A stretch of 60,529 nt of DNA. Source: CAMYMQ01 sp963730305. Lineage in GTDB: Bacteria; Pseudomonadota; Alphaproteobacteria; Bin65. The stretch is taken from the NCBI GenBank assembly GCA_963730305.1, contig CAVSRB010000010.1:1-60529 (forward strand). The letters run 5' to 3'. Under the pieces are notes generated by a model. The model searched no databases, was not told the origin of the DNA, and was given only the letters and a program-made list of their open reading frames with translations. This document shows, in pieces, positions 17,366-25,196 of this stretch. The position numbers and the translations under genes are program-made. The first letter of the stretch is position 1. The number at the start of each line of letters is the position of its first letter.

Positions 17366-17875
17366 TCACGCTCCGCGGTCTCCGCTGTCGGGGGATGGCA
17401 TCGCGCTGGCGCGGCCGGCCGCGACCAGCAGGAAGCAGATGCCGGTTACGGCGGACATCGCCGCGATGAACAGGGCGAAGGGCCCGAGCGGCGCCTTCAG
17501 GAACAGCGTGTGGTCACCCTGATCGAGCTGCCGCATTCCGCAACTCAGGACTTCGTAGGCAAGGGCGAATGAGGCGGCAGCGCACAGCAGCGAGACAACG
17601 ACGGCGCGGACCCGTACCGACCGGCCACGGAACAGGCCGTCCAGGAGCGAAATGGTGATGTGTCCCTGGCTGCGCGTCGCGACCGGCATCGCGCCGAAGA
17701 TGGCCACCGCCATCAGCAGCTCCGTCATTTCGTAAGCAGCGGGTAGCGGTCGATCGAAGAAGAATCGCCCGGCCACGTCCGTGAAGGTCACTGCCATCAT
17801 CGCGAAAAGCGTGGTGGCGACGGCGACCTGAAGAATCTTCTCGGCCGCCGCCGCCGTGGCAGCAATCCGGGTCAT
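17366..17875 (-). CDS. dctQ: TRAP transporter small permease (DctQ)
   Basis: 169 residues with four hydrophobic helices, the DctQ layout. Typical segments are the second-helix region FTDVAGRFFFDRPLPAAYEM and, after it, VATRSQGHITISLLDGL. It partners the large permease in the inner membrane. The gene lies 22 bases after the dctP stop, so dctP, dctQ and dctM form one transcription unit. Start ATG 17875. Confidence 0.9.
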   Translation of the reverse strand: MTRIAATAAAAEKILQVAVATTLFAMMAVTFTDVAGRFFFDRPLPAAYEMTELLMAVAIFGAMPVATRSQGHITISLLDGLFRGRSVRVRAVVVSLLCAAASFALAYEVLSCGMRQLDQGDHTLFLKAPLGPFALFIAAMSAVTGICFLLVAAGRASAMPSPDSGDRGA

Positions 17876-17897
17876 AATGCCGGGCCGATGTCGCCCG

Positions 17898-18929
17898 CTA
17901 CTTCATCGACTTTTCGTATTCGGCCGCCTGGGCCCGCATGAAGGCCAGAGCCTGATCGCCATCGACGCCACGCGCCTTGGCCCCGTCGACCCATTTCTTT
18001 TCGATGAACTTCAGCTGCGCGCGGACCTTGTCGAGGAAGGCGCCCTGGGCGACGACAACTTTGGTCTTCGCCATCTTCATGACCTTCGCGCCTTTGCGCG
18101 CCATCAGGTCCCACTGTCGCCCGCCGGCTATTGCGAAGGCTTCGCCGCCCAACCGATCGATTGCCGCCTGATCCTGTTTGGATATCGCGTCCCACTTCTT
18201 TCAATTCATCGCGATGTAGAAGGTGTTGAAATAGAGCCCGCCCGGAAACCGGGTGTAATAGGTCAAGAGCTTCTCCAGCTTCCAGCTCCGGAACGCGTCG
18301 AGCGTCGAGAAGGTGCCGTCGGCGACGCCATTGGCGAGGATCTCGTATGTCTTCGGCGCCGGTGCGGTGACCGGCACCGCCCCGAACGCCCGCGCGATCG
18401 CTGCGGTTACGGTGGTCGCGACCCTCAGCTTGAGGCCGCGGAAGTCGGCGATCGACCGGATCGGGTGCTTATTGTTGTAGACGTGTCCCGGATCCGACGT
18501 CATTAGCGCCAAGAGTTTCACGCCCTTATACTCGTCGTGCTTCGCGAACATCCGCTGAGTGACCCGCCAGTAGGCGACCGAGACGGATTCAGCGCTGTTG
18601 CCGGAAAACGGCAACAGACCGATCAGGGCCAGATGGAACCTGGCCGGGGTGTAGCTGTGAACGCTGAACACGACGTCCGCGACGCCGTCGCGCACCATGT
18701 CGAACTGCGCCCGCGGCGAGCCGAGGGAGGCGGCCGTTGGCTCGATCTTGACGCGGCCGCCAGTTGCATCCGCGATCTTCTTGAACCAGGGATACATTAG
18801 CTGGCTTTGCGTGTGGTGCGACCGGGGCACCCACTGATTGTACCGAAGCTTGGTTTCCGCCCGTGCCGGGGCGGCCGCCTGGACCGCCATCAGTGCCGCG
18901 ACGATCAAGAGTCCCGTTTGAACGACCAT
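17898..18929 (-). CDS. dctP: TRAP substrate-binding protein (DctP) with in-frame stop
   Basis: Periplasmic solute receptor for the DctQM permease. It has an Ala-rich signal peptide (MAVQAAAPARA, cleavage before ETKLRY) followed by the DctP fold: LGSPRAQFDMVRDGVADVVF, the signature arginine segment FRGLKLRVATTVT and GAVPVTAPAPKTYEILANGV. A TGA at 18201-18203 interrupts the frame after FNTFYIAMN; the same frame continues for 100 codons with KKWDAISKQDQAAIDRLGG to a normal C-terminus, 343 codons in all. A single CGA-to-TGA change would explain it. Either it is a recent pseudogene or a base error. Start ATG 18929 follows a GAGG-rich ribosome-binding region. Confidence 0.85.
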
Positions 18930-18981
18930 GGATGCCTCCTCCTCTTCGGTTCATCATTGAACCCGCCATTATACATATTAT

Positions 18982-18999
18982 TGTACGGAAGACCGTACA
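18982..18999. promoter_or_regulatory. Candidate GntR operator
   Basis: TGTACGG AAGA CCGTACA is a perfect 7-bp inverted repeat in the A+T-rich divergent promoter between dctP and the GntR gene (18930-19060). TGTAC...GTACA cores are typical of GntR-family operators, so the regulator beside it is the natural ligand. Confidence 0.6.
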
Positions 19000-19060
19000 T
19001 ATGGTCAAACTGATTGAGGTCGGGCATGATCGCCTCTGAACGACCCCAGCCGAGATAGGA

Positions 19061-19822
19061 ATGCCGCGAACGAAGGGAGACATTGCGTTGGAGGCCGAAC
19101 CGCAGCTCGTACAAGGCCGCGTGGTCCCGCGCTATCGCCAGATAGAGGCAATTCTTCGCGACAAGATCTGGGTCGGCGAACTGGGGTCTGGCGACCAGGT
19201 CCCGACCGAAGAGGATCTGACCAGGATGTTTTCCGTTAGCCGCGCCACCGTCCGCCAGGCGCTGCAGATCCTGGAACAGGATGGGCTCATCTATCGCGAG
19301 GTCGGCCGTGGCACTTTCGTCAACGCCATCGTCGAACAGCTGCCGCAGCGGCTGGTCGCGATCGAGCCCGACGATTTACTTAACCCCACCATATTCGACG
19401 AAATCACACTTCACCGGACCGGAACCCTGGCAGCCCGCGGCGAGATCCAGACGTCACTCGACGTCACCTACGGGACCGAGGTCTATTTCTTCGTGCGCGT
19501 GTTCTTTCTTCACGGCGACGCCGTGGGCGGCGAAAAGGTCTATGTCCGGCCCTCGTTGGGTGGTGGGCTTACGAGCGAAGCGATGGTCGAGCCGAATATC
19601 GCAGCGGCCGTGGCGCGAGCGGCTGGGCGGCGCACCGCGCGCGTCGACCGGCGGATCGGAGCCGTCGGCGCCGACGCGCGAAGCAGCGTCCTGTTTCAAA
19701 CATTTTCTGGAGCGCCGCTGATCGCAATCCACCGGACGTCGTATGATAGTGCCGCAGTCCCGCTCGAGCACAGCCATATGCTGTTTCGAAGCGACCGGTG
19801 TCAGATTAACCTGGACCCCTGA
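19061..19822 (+). CDS. GntR family regulator with UTRA domain (HutC type)
   Basis: 253 residues. The winged-helix domain (residues 20-90) shows YRQIEAILRDKIWVGELGSG, then VPTEEDLTRMFSVSRATVRQ and GLIYREVGRGTFV. The C-terminal two-thirds is a UTRA ligand-binding domain of the HutC subfamily, ending ISP-like with AVPLEHSHMLFRSDRCQINL. It is divergent from the TRAP operon and upstream of phyH on its own strand, and is therefore the likely repressor of both, responding to the transported compound or a product. ATG 19061 sits after a purine-rich stretch. Confidence 0.9.
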   Translation: MPRTKGDIALEAEPQLVQGRVVPRYRQIEAILRDKIWVGELGSGDQVPTEEDLTRMFSVSRATVRQALQILEQDGLIYREVGRGTFVNAIVEQLPQRLVAIEPDDLLNPTIFDEITLHRTGTLAARGEIQTSLDVTYGTEVYFFVRVFFLHGDAVGGEKVYVRPSLGGGLTSEAMVEPNIAAAVARAAGRRTARVDRRIGAVGADARSSVLFQTFSGAPLIAIHRTSYDSAAVPLEHSHMLFRSDRCQINLDP

Positions 19823-19881
19823 ACGCCGCCGGGCGGCGCGAAAGCGGAGTCCGCCTCCGGAGTCTACCAAAGCTCCAACCC

Positions 19882-20694
19882 ATGACAGCGACCCTCCCCC
19901 CCGCCCAGACCACCGCCTTCGAGCGTAACAGCTATATCTGCCCGCTCGACGCGCTGACCGCCGCCGAGGCGCGCGGCATCCGCGACCGGTTCGAGATGAT
20001 CGAGGCCAAGGCCGGGCGCGACGTCTTCCGCACCCACCTGCGCATCAAGGGGCACCTAGTCTTCCCGTGGATGGTCGAGGTGGCCAGCCATCCTGCGATC
20101 CTCGACCGGGTCGAAGCGCTAGTCGGGCCCGACATCCTCCTGTTCGCCTCGACCATGTGGATCAAGAACGGCGGCGACGGCACGTTTGTCTCCTGGCACC
20201 AGGACACGCCCTATTTTCAGCTCGACCCGCCGGGGTAGGTCGTCGCCTGGCTGGCGGTGACCGACAGCAACCCCGGCAACGGCTGCATGCGGGTGATCCC
20301 CGGGACGCAAAGTGGCCCCGCGCGGGATCACGTCGAGACCCGCGCCGCCGACAACCTGCTCACCCGCGGCCAGACCATCGAAGGGGTGGACAAGGCCGAC
20401 GCGGTCAACCTCGTCCTGCGCGCCGGCCAGTTCTCGCTGCACCACGACAACATCATCCACGGCTCGGCGCCCAACCGGTCCGACGACGGGCGCATCGGCG
20501 TCGCGCTGACCTATTTCTCGACCGCCACCCGGCCGCTCCAGGGCCGGTTGTCGGCGCTGCTGGTGCGCGGCGAGGACCGCTACGGCCACTGGTCGCCCGA
20601 CGTAGTGGCCCAGGAAGACTGGGACCCGGCCGCGATCACCCACATGGAACGCTGCGCTGCGATCTATCGCGGCGAGCCGGTGCCGGCCGAGTAG
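19882..20694 (+). CDS. Phytanoyl-CoA dioxygenase family protein with in-frame TAG
   Basis: Fe(II)/2-oxoglutarate-dependent oxygenase of about 270 residues. The HxD iron ligands are in FVSWHQDTPYF, the second iron histidine in IIHGSAPNRSDDGR, where the arginine would bind 2-oxoglutarate, and RIGVALTYF follows. TAG at 20236-20238 lies after QLDPPG, where relatives have tyrosine (TAC or TAT); the frame is otherwise open before and after it. This is the second in-frame stop in the same cluster, besides dctP. The substrate is unknown; bacterial PhyH proteins hydroxylate varied small molecules. The gene follows the GntR regulator by 59 bases. Confidence 0.82.
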
Positions 20695-20816
20695 TCCCCC
20701 GCGCCACCGGCAGGAGCGGGCGACGCACCCGCAGCCGCGGCATCGATCTCGGCCTTGCCATCGCGCCCCGATCCTGCATTGAGTTCGGCTTCGTCCGGAC
20801 AAAGGCGCCCCAACCG

Positions 20817-21451
20817 ATGCTCAACCACGACCTCTTCGTCGCCTTCCTGCTCGCGACCACCGCGCTGATCCTCTGCCCGGGCCGATCGTGACCCTGGTGA
20901 TCGCCAACTCGATCTCGCACGGCACGCGCACCGGCCTGTCCACCGTGGCCGGGTCGAGCGTCGGCAACGCCATCCTGGTCGCGGCCGGGGCGCTCGGCCT
21001 GTCGACCATCCTCACCCTGATCGCCGACCTGTTCGAATATCTGCGCTGGGCCGGCGTCGCCTACCTGATCTGGCTCGGCTTCAAGGCCTGGCGCGAGGCG
21101 CTCCGCCGCGGCGCCAACCCGGAGGACGCGGCGATGTCGCCGCCGACGCCGAGCGGCCGCAACGTCTTCGCCCAGGGCATGGTGGTCGCGATCACCAACC
21201 CGAAGACGATCTTCTTCTACGTCGCCTTCTTCCCGCAGTTCCTCGACCCGACGCTGGCGACCGGGCCGCAGCTCGCGGTGATGAGCGTCGCCATGGTCGC
21301 GATCGCGGTCACCTTCGATTCCTGTTACGCGCTGCTCGCCGGGCAGGTCCGGCCGTGGCTGGTCGGCCGCACCAAGACGCGCATCCGCCACGGCATCACC
21401 GGCACGCTGCTGATCGGCACCGGCCTCGGCCTGGCGCTGGCCCGGCGCTAG
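20817..21451 (+). CDS. LysE family amino-acid exporter, frameshifted
   Basis: LysE/RhtB-type exporter of about 210 residues with five or six membrane helices. N-terminal FVAFLLATTALILCPG is followed in the next frame by IVTLVIANSISHGTRTGLST; one C appears to be missing near 20882, in the family motif CPGP. Further family marks are GVAYLIWLGFKAWRE and VAITNPKTIFFYVAFFPQFL. It probably exports an amino acid or related metabolite across the inner membrane. ATG 20817 is 122 bases after the dioxygenase gene. No LysG-type regulator is adjacent. Confidence 0.85.
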
Positions 21452-21490
21452 TCGATGGGGCGCACGCTCCACGGCGTGGGTGCGTCATCG

Positions 21491-21580
21491 GCCGGCTGAT
21501 GCTCGGCAGGAACACGCCGGGCCCGGTGCGCCATCTCCTGCCGAGCAAGCAGCGACAGGCGCTTCGCCTCGTGTCGCCGT
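21491..21580 (+). repeat. Stem-loop repeat family, copy 2, overlapping the barnase 5' end
   Basis: GGCTGATGCTCGGCAGGAAC with perfect 9-bp arms GCTCGGCAG (21501-21509) and CTGCCGAGC (21538-21546), then AAGCAGCGACAGGCG and GTGTCGCC. It matches the copies at 3991-4098 and 52765-52876. The ATG at 21499 and the possible GTG start at 21571 of the barnase gene fall in it. Confidence 0.65.
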
Positions 21581-22074
21581 GGCCGGTGGCGGTGGTCGCG
21601 GCATTTTTCGTCACCGTGGTCGCGGTTCCGGCGCCGGCCCAGGCGCGCGGGCCGCGGGTCTGCACTACCGCCGAGCGCGCGCCGGACGCCGCGTTCCGGT
21701 CGCTGCGCCGGTTCGCCCGCACCGTCGGCCTGCGCGCGACCGTGGCGGCGGCGCGGACCTTCTGGCACGTCCACACGACCGGCCGGCTGCCCGCCTGCTA
21801 CCTGACCAAGCGCGCGGCGCGGGACCGCGGCTGGCGGCCGGGGACGAACCTGTGGCGGGTCGCGCCGGGGACGGCGATCGGCGGCGACCGCTTCTCCAAC
21901 CGCGAGGGCCGGCTGCCCGCCGCCTACCGCTACGTCGAGGCCGACCTCGACTACCGCGGCGGCCATCGCGGGGCCAAGCGGCTGGTCTTCGCCCGCTCGA
22001 CCAAGGGGCGCTGGCGGCTGTGGGTGACGGTCGACCACTACCGCACCTTCGTGCGCGTGCCCGCGCCGCGTTGA
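21499..22074 (+). CDS. Secreted barnase-family ribonuclease
   Basis: Guanyl-specific RNase of the barnase (N1/T1) family, 168-191 residues depending on start. A signal peptide (WPVAVVAAFFVTVVAVPAPA, cleavage near AQA) precedes the enzyme. The fold shows barnase landmarks in order: TGRLPACYLTKRAARDRGW (Lys27 region), VAPGTAIGGDRFSNREGRLP (nearly the Bacillus sequence), RYVEADLDYRGG (general-base Glu73), GAKRLVFA (Arg83/87 region) and VDHYRTFVRV (His102). All catalytic positions are therefore kept. ATG 21499 lies in a dispersed stem-loop repeat; GTG 21571 would start directly at the signal peptide. The inhibitor gene follows 10 bases downstream, making a toxin/immunity pair. Confidence 0.88.
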   Translation: MLGRNTPGPVRHLLPSKQRQALRLVSPWPVAVVAAFFVTVVAVPAPAQARGPRVCTTAERAPDAAFRSLRRFARTVGLRATVAAARTFWHVHTTGRLPACYLTKRAARDRGWRPGTNLWRVAPGTAIGGDRFSNREGRLPAAYRYVEADLDYRGGHRGAKRLVFARSTKGRWRLWVTVDHYRTFVRVPAPR

Positions 22075-22084
22075 GGCGATCCCG

Positions 22085-22375
22085 ATGACCGCTCCGCCGG
22101 CCAAGGTCTGCCGCCTGTCGCCCGCGACCGCGCCGACCCTCGACGCGCTGTGGGCGGCGCTCGCGCGCGACCTCGGCCTGCCGGCTCATTTCGGCGCCAA
22201 CCGCGACGCGCTGTGGGATGCGCTGACCGGCGACCTGGCGGGGCCGGCCGAGATCGTGGTCGAGGACGCCGCCGCGCTGCGCGCCGCGCTCGGCCCGGCC
22301 TTCGACGGCATCCTCGCCGTGCTGCGCGAGGCCGCGGCCGAGCGGGACGACCTGGTGGTGACGGTTGCTGGCTAA
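22085..22375 (+). CDS. Barstar family ribonuclease inhibitor
   Basis: 96-residue cytoplasmic inhibitor of barnase. The diagnostic block LGLPAHFGANRDALWDALTG corresponds to the barstar helix 2 region (barnase-binding Tyr29/Asp35/Asp39 face); the aspartates are kept while the Tyr is a Phe. The C-terminal half (ALRAALGPAFDGILAVLREA, then DDLVVTVAG) matches the second barnase-contact helix and last strand. It sits 10 bases after the nuclease gene and is surely co-transcribed, protecting the producer from unsecreted enzyme. Length is close to the 90 residues of Bacillus barstar. Confidence 0.88.
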   Translation: MTAPPAKVCRLSPATAPTLDALWAALARDLGLPAHFGANRDALWDALTGDLAGPAEIVVEDAAALRAALGPAFDGILAVLREAAAERDDLVVTVAG

Positions 22376-22410
22376 CTCCAGACGCTCGGGTCGGACTCAG
22401 CTTCCAGTGA

Positions 22411-22480
22411 TCGTCGTTCCCGCGCAGGCGGGAACCCAGTCGCCGCCGCAGGCTGGGCCCCCGCCTTCGCGGGGGCGACG
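22411..22480. repeat. Inverted hairpin repeat pair
   Basis: CGTTCCCGCGCAGGCGGGAA and CCCCCGCCTTCGCGGGGGCG facing each other 15 bases apart, same family as 4311-4411. It lies directly after barstar in a gap of about 230 bases that has no other feature. Confidence 0.75.
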
Positions 22481-22609
22481 CCCCGGGGATGGCGGAGGGG
22501 AGACTGGGACGAGCCTGGAATGCCTGGGCGCGCCCCGACAGCGCCTGCGGCATCGTGCCTCCCGTCTCCGGCGCTGGCCGCGGGGCTGAAATGAGGCTAT
22601 ATCCTTGGC

Positions 22610-22807
22610 ATGCACGCAATTCTTCCGATCGTCATCTTCATCATGCTGCTCGCCGTGGTCGGCGTGTTGCTGGTCGGCGTCTTCGCGATGGCGCGCGGTG
22701 GCGAGTTCAACCGCAAATACGGCAACAAGCTGATGCAGGCGCGCGTCGCCATCCAGGCGGTCGCCGTCGGGCTCCTGTTCCTGCTCTGGCTCGCCTTCGG
22801 CAAATAG
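22610..22807 (+). CDS. Twin transmembrane helix small protein (HIG1-like)
   Basis: 65 residues consisting of two hydrophobic helices (ILPIVIFIMLLAVVGVLLVG and VAIQAVAVGLLFLLWLAFG) joined by GGEFNRKYGNKLMQAR, the layout of HIG1-domain small membrane proteins. In many Alphaproteobacteria this gene precedes the cobalamin adenosyltransferase gene, as here (39 bases upstream). Mitochondrial and some bacterial HIG1 proteins associate with cytochrome oxidase; the role here is not shown. Start ATG 22610. Confidence 0.8.
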   Translation: MHAILPIVIFIMLLAVVGVLLVGVFAMARGGEFNRKYGNKLMQARVAIQAVAVGLLFLLWLAFGK

Positions 22808-22846
22808 GACGCCGCTAGCGGCCGCGAGGGGGCCAAAGGGGGGCCA

Positions 22847-23425
22847 ATGGTCAAGCTCGACCGCATCTACACCCGCGGCGGCGACACGGGGCAGACCTCG
22901 CTGGGCACCGGCGAGCGCGTCGCCAAGCACGATCTCCGGGTCACGGCCTACGGCACCGCCGACGAGGCCAACGGCATCATCGGGCTCGCCCGGCTGGTCA
23001 CCGAGACCCTCGACGACGGCGGCGCGGCCGACGCCATGCTGGCGCGCATCCAGAACGACCTGTTCGACGTCGGCGCCGACCTGTGCACGCCGGAGACCCC
23101 CGACCCGAAATACCCGCCGCTGCGCATCGAGCAGGCCCAGGTCGACCGGCTCGAGGCCGAGATCGACGCCATGAACGCCGACCTCGAACCGCTCAAGTCC
23201 TTCATCCTGCCGGGCGGCACGCCGGCGTCGGCCTGGCTGCACCTGGCCCGCACGGTCGCCCGCCGGGCCGAGCGCGACATGACCGCGCTGGCCGAGCGCG
23301 AGCCGGTCAACCCGCTCGCCATCGCCTACATGAACCGGCTGTCCGACCACCTCTTCGTGATGGCGCGCAAGCTCAACGACAACGGCGCCCGCGACGTGCT
23401 CTGGGTGCCGGGACAGAACCGCTAG
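22847..23425 (+). CDS. Cob(I)alamin adenosyltransferase, PduO type
   Basis: Transfers the adenosyl group of ATP to cob(I)alamin, making the coenzyme required by the mutase encoded at 7155-9250. The 192-residue protein has the PduO/MmaB N-terminus LDRIYTRGGDTGQTSLGTGE (ATP-binding loop), then RVTAYGTADEANGIIGLARL, and the conserved active-site helix FILPGGTPASAWLHLARTVA followed by RRAERDMTAL. Length is normal. It follows the twin-helix membrane protein and precedes an oxidoreductase. ATG 22847. Confidence 0.93.
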   Translation: MVKLDRIYTRGGDTGQTSLGTGERVAKHDLRVTAYGTADEANGIIGLARLVTETLDDGGAADAMLARIQNDLFDVGADLCTPETPDPKYPPLRIEQAQVDRLEAEIDAMNADLEPLKSFILPGGTPASAWLHLARTVARRAERDMTALAEREPVNPLAIAYMNRLSDHLFVMARKLNDNGARDVLWVPGQNR

Positions 23426-23455
23426 GGCAGGGGAGCCGCCCGTGAAGGACCGCCG

Positions 23456-24463
23456 ATGAAGAACCGCCAGATCTGGCTGGTCGCCCAGCCCGAGGGCCCG
23501 CTCGCCGAGAGCCATTTCGCGCTGCGCGAGGCCGAGGCGCCCGCGCCGGGCGAGGGCGAGGCGCTGGTCCGCACCGTCCTGATCTCGCTCGACGCCGCCA
23601 ACCGCGCCTGGATGCAGGGGCCGACCTATCGCAGCGAGATGACCGCCGGCAACGTGATGGAGGGCTTCGCCGTCGGCGAGGTGGTCGAATCGCGCGACGG
23701 TGCGCTGGCGCCGGGCGACCTGGTCGCCGGGCTGCTCGGCTGGCAGGACTATTCGGTCCATCCGGCCCGCCGCCTGCGCAAGCTGCCGCGCGACTACCGC
23801 CCGGTCAGCCACTTCCTGTCGCTGCTCGGCATCGCCGGCAAGACCGCCTATCACGGCCTGTTGCAGGTCGGCAGGCCCAAGGAAGGCGAGACCGTGCTGG
23901 TCTCCGCCGCGGCCGGCTCGGTCGGCGCCTATGTCGGCCAGATCGCCAGGATCAAGGGCTGCCGCGCCATCGGGATCGCCGGCGGGCCGGACAAGTGCCG
24001 CTGGATCGTCGACCAGCTCGGCTACGACGCGGCGATCGACTACAAGGCCGAGGACGTCGCCGCGCGGCTCGGCGAGCTGTGCCCCGACGGGGTCGACGTC
24101 TATTTCGACAATGTCGGCGGGCGCATCCTGCAGGCGGCGCTGTTCAACATGGCGCTGCGCGGGCGGGTCGTGTGCTGCGGCGCGATCTCGCAGTACGACA
24201 CCACCGAGATGGAGAGCCCGCGCGGCATCCCCGGCGTCATCGTGTTCAAGCGGCTGCGCCTGGAAGGCTTCATCGTCAGCGACTTCGCGGCCCAGGACGC
24301 CGAGGCCGAGCGCGACCTGGCGGCGTGGTACGCCGACGGCAAGATCGAGGTGGTCGAGGACATCCTCGACGGGCTCGACGCCGCGCCGCGCGGCCTGATC
24401 GGCCTGCTCGCCGGCGACAACGTCGGCAAGCGCATGATCCGGGTCGGGCCCGACCCGGACTAG
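23456..24463 (+). CDS. NADP-dependent MDR oxidoreductase (CurA/prostaglandin reductase type)
   Basis: 335-residue zinc-independent medium-chain reductase that probably reduces the double bond of enones. The N-terminus (MKNRQIWLVAQPEGPLAESH) and the Rossmann segment TVLVSAAAGSVGAYVGQIAR, with GIAGGPDKCRWIVDQLGYDA behind it, are those of the CurA/YncB/leukotriene B4 dehydrogenase group, as is VYFDNVGGRILQAAL. All parts and the length are normal. The gene begins 30 bases after the adenosyltransferase gene, which may mean one operon, but no functional link is evident. Confidence 0.88.
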   Translation: MKNRQIWLVAQPEGPLAESHFALREAEAPAPGEGEALVRTVLISLDAANRAWMQGPTYRSEMTAGNVMEGFAVGEVVESRDGALAPGDLVAGLLGWQDYSVHPARRLRKLPRDYRPVSHFLSLLGIAGKTAYHGLLQVGRPKEGETVLVSAAAGSVGAYVGQIARIKGCRAIGIAGGPDKCRWIVDQLGYDAAIDYKAEDVAARLGELCPDGVDVYFDNVGGRILQAALFNMALRGRVVCCGAISQYDTTEMESPRGIPGVIVFKRLRLEGFIVSDFAAQDAEAERDLAAWYADGKIEVVEDILDGLDAAPRGLIGLLAGDNVGKRMIRVGPDPD

Positions 24464-24591
24464 GTCGCAGACGAGGGCGTCCCGGTCTCTGTTCGGCGCG
24501 GATTATTCGGGCCGGCACCCGCAAAGGTGGTAGGGTCGCCCCAGACGGGCGGTTTCCCGCCCGACGGGGGCAGCACGAAGGAACCGATGAT

Positions 24592-25086
24592 TTGACGAAT
24601 AGTCTATCGACACTTGCCGCGACGACCGCGAGGTTGTTGCGGATCATGGCATTTTGCATCCCGCTGTCGATGCTGGCCCACCAGGCCGGCGCCGCCGAGC
24701 ATCACGGGCCGTCGACGGGCGCCCGCGGCATGCCGGGGGCCAAGGGAACCTTCGCCTTCAAGCCGTCCGACTGGAAGGGCATGGGCGTGACCACCTGGTG
24801 GATCGATACCGACGGGGTCAACCCGGGGGTCGCCGGCTGCCATCTGGGCGTCACGGCGCAAGGCAAGCGCAACGGCCGCAGTTTCGGCGAGGCCTGCACG
24901 GCGTCCGGGCTCCTGGTCGAGTCCAATCCGGGCGCCAACGTCCTCCACAAGCATGTCAACGATATCGGGCACCCCGACCTGTTCGACTGCAACCAGTGGT
25001 GCCGCGGTCACAACAAGGCCGGCGGGGTGTGCAAGGCAGCCCCTGCGCCGCCTTGCGCGTCGTCGGCCCGCTGCGTCTGCAACTGA
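24592..25086 (+). CDS. Secreted cysteine-rich protein of unknown function
   Basis: About 164 residues with an N-terminal signal peptide (AFCIPLSMLAHQAGAAEHHG). The mature part has eight cysteines, including DCNQWCRGH and the end RCVCN, suggesting four disulfides formed in the periplasm. The middle contains WKGMGVTTWWIDTDGVNPGV. I do not recognise the family and no catalytic motif is clear. The likely start is TTG 24592, preceded by aaggaacc; ATG 24646 would leave a shorter signal. Confidence 0.6.
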   Translation: MTNSLSTLAATTARLLRIMAFCIPLSMLAHQAGAAEHHGPSTGARGMPGAKGTFAFKPSDWKGMGVTTWWIDTDGVNPGVAGCHLGVTAQGKRNGRSFGEACTASGLLVESNPGANVLHKHVNDIGHPDLFDCNQWCRGHNKAGGVCKAAPAPPCASSARCVCN

Positions 25087-25196
25087 GCCTGCACGATGGA
25101 CGGTGTGTCGCCGGACGCCTGTCGTCGCCCGTGCGGCCGGCGGCGCCGCCCATCCCATAACGGCCCGCGATCCCAGCGACACGCCGAGGGACGCCG

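Noticed and set aside
22847..23425. Cobalamin riboswitch upstream of the adenosyltransferase or CobS-like genes
   Set aside because: The gaps (39 and 43 bases) are too short for the aptamer and no B12-box-like sequence is seen.
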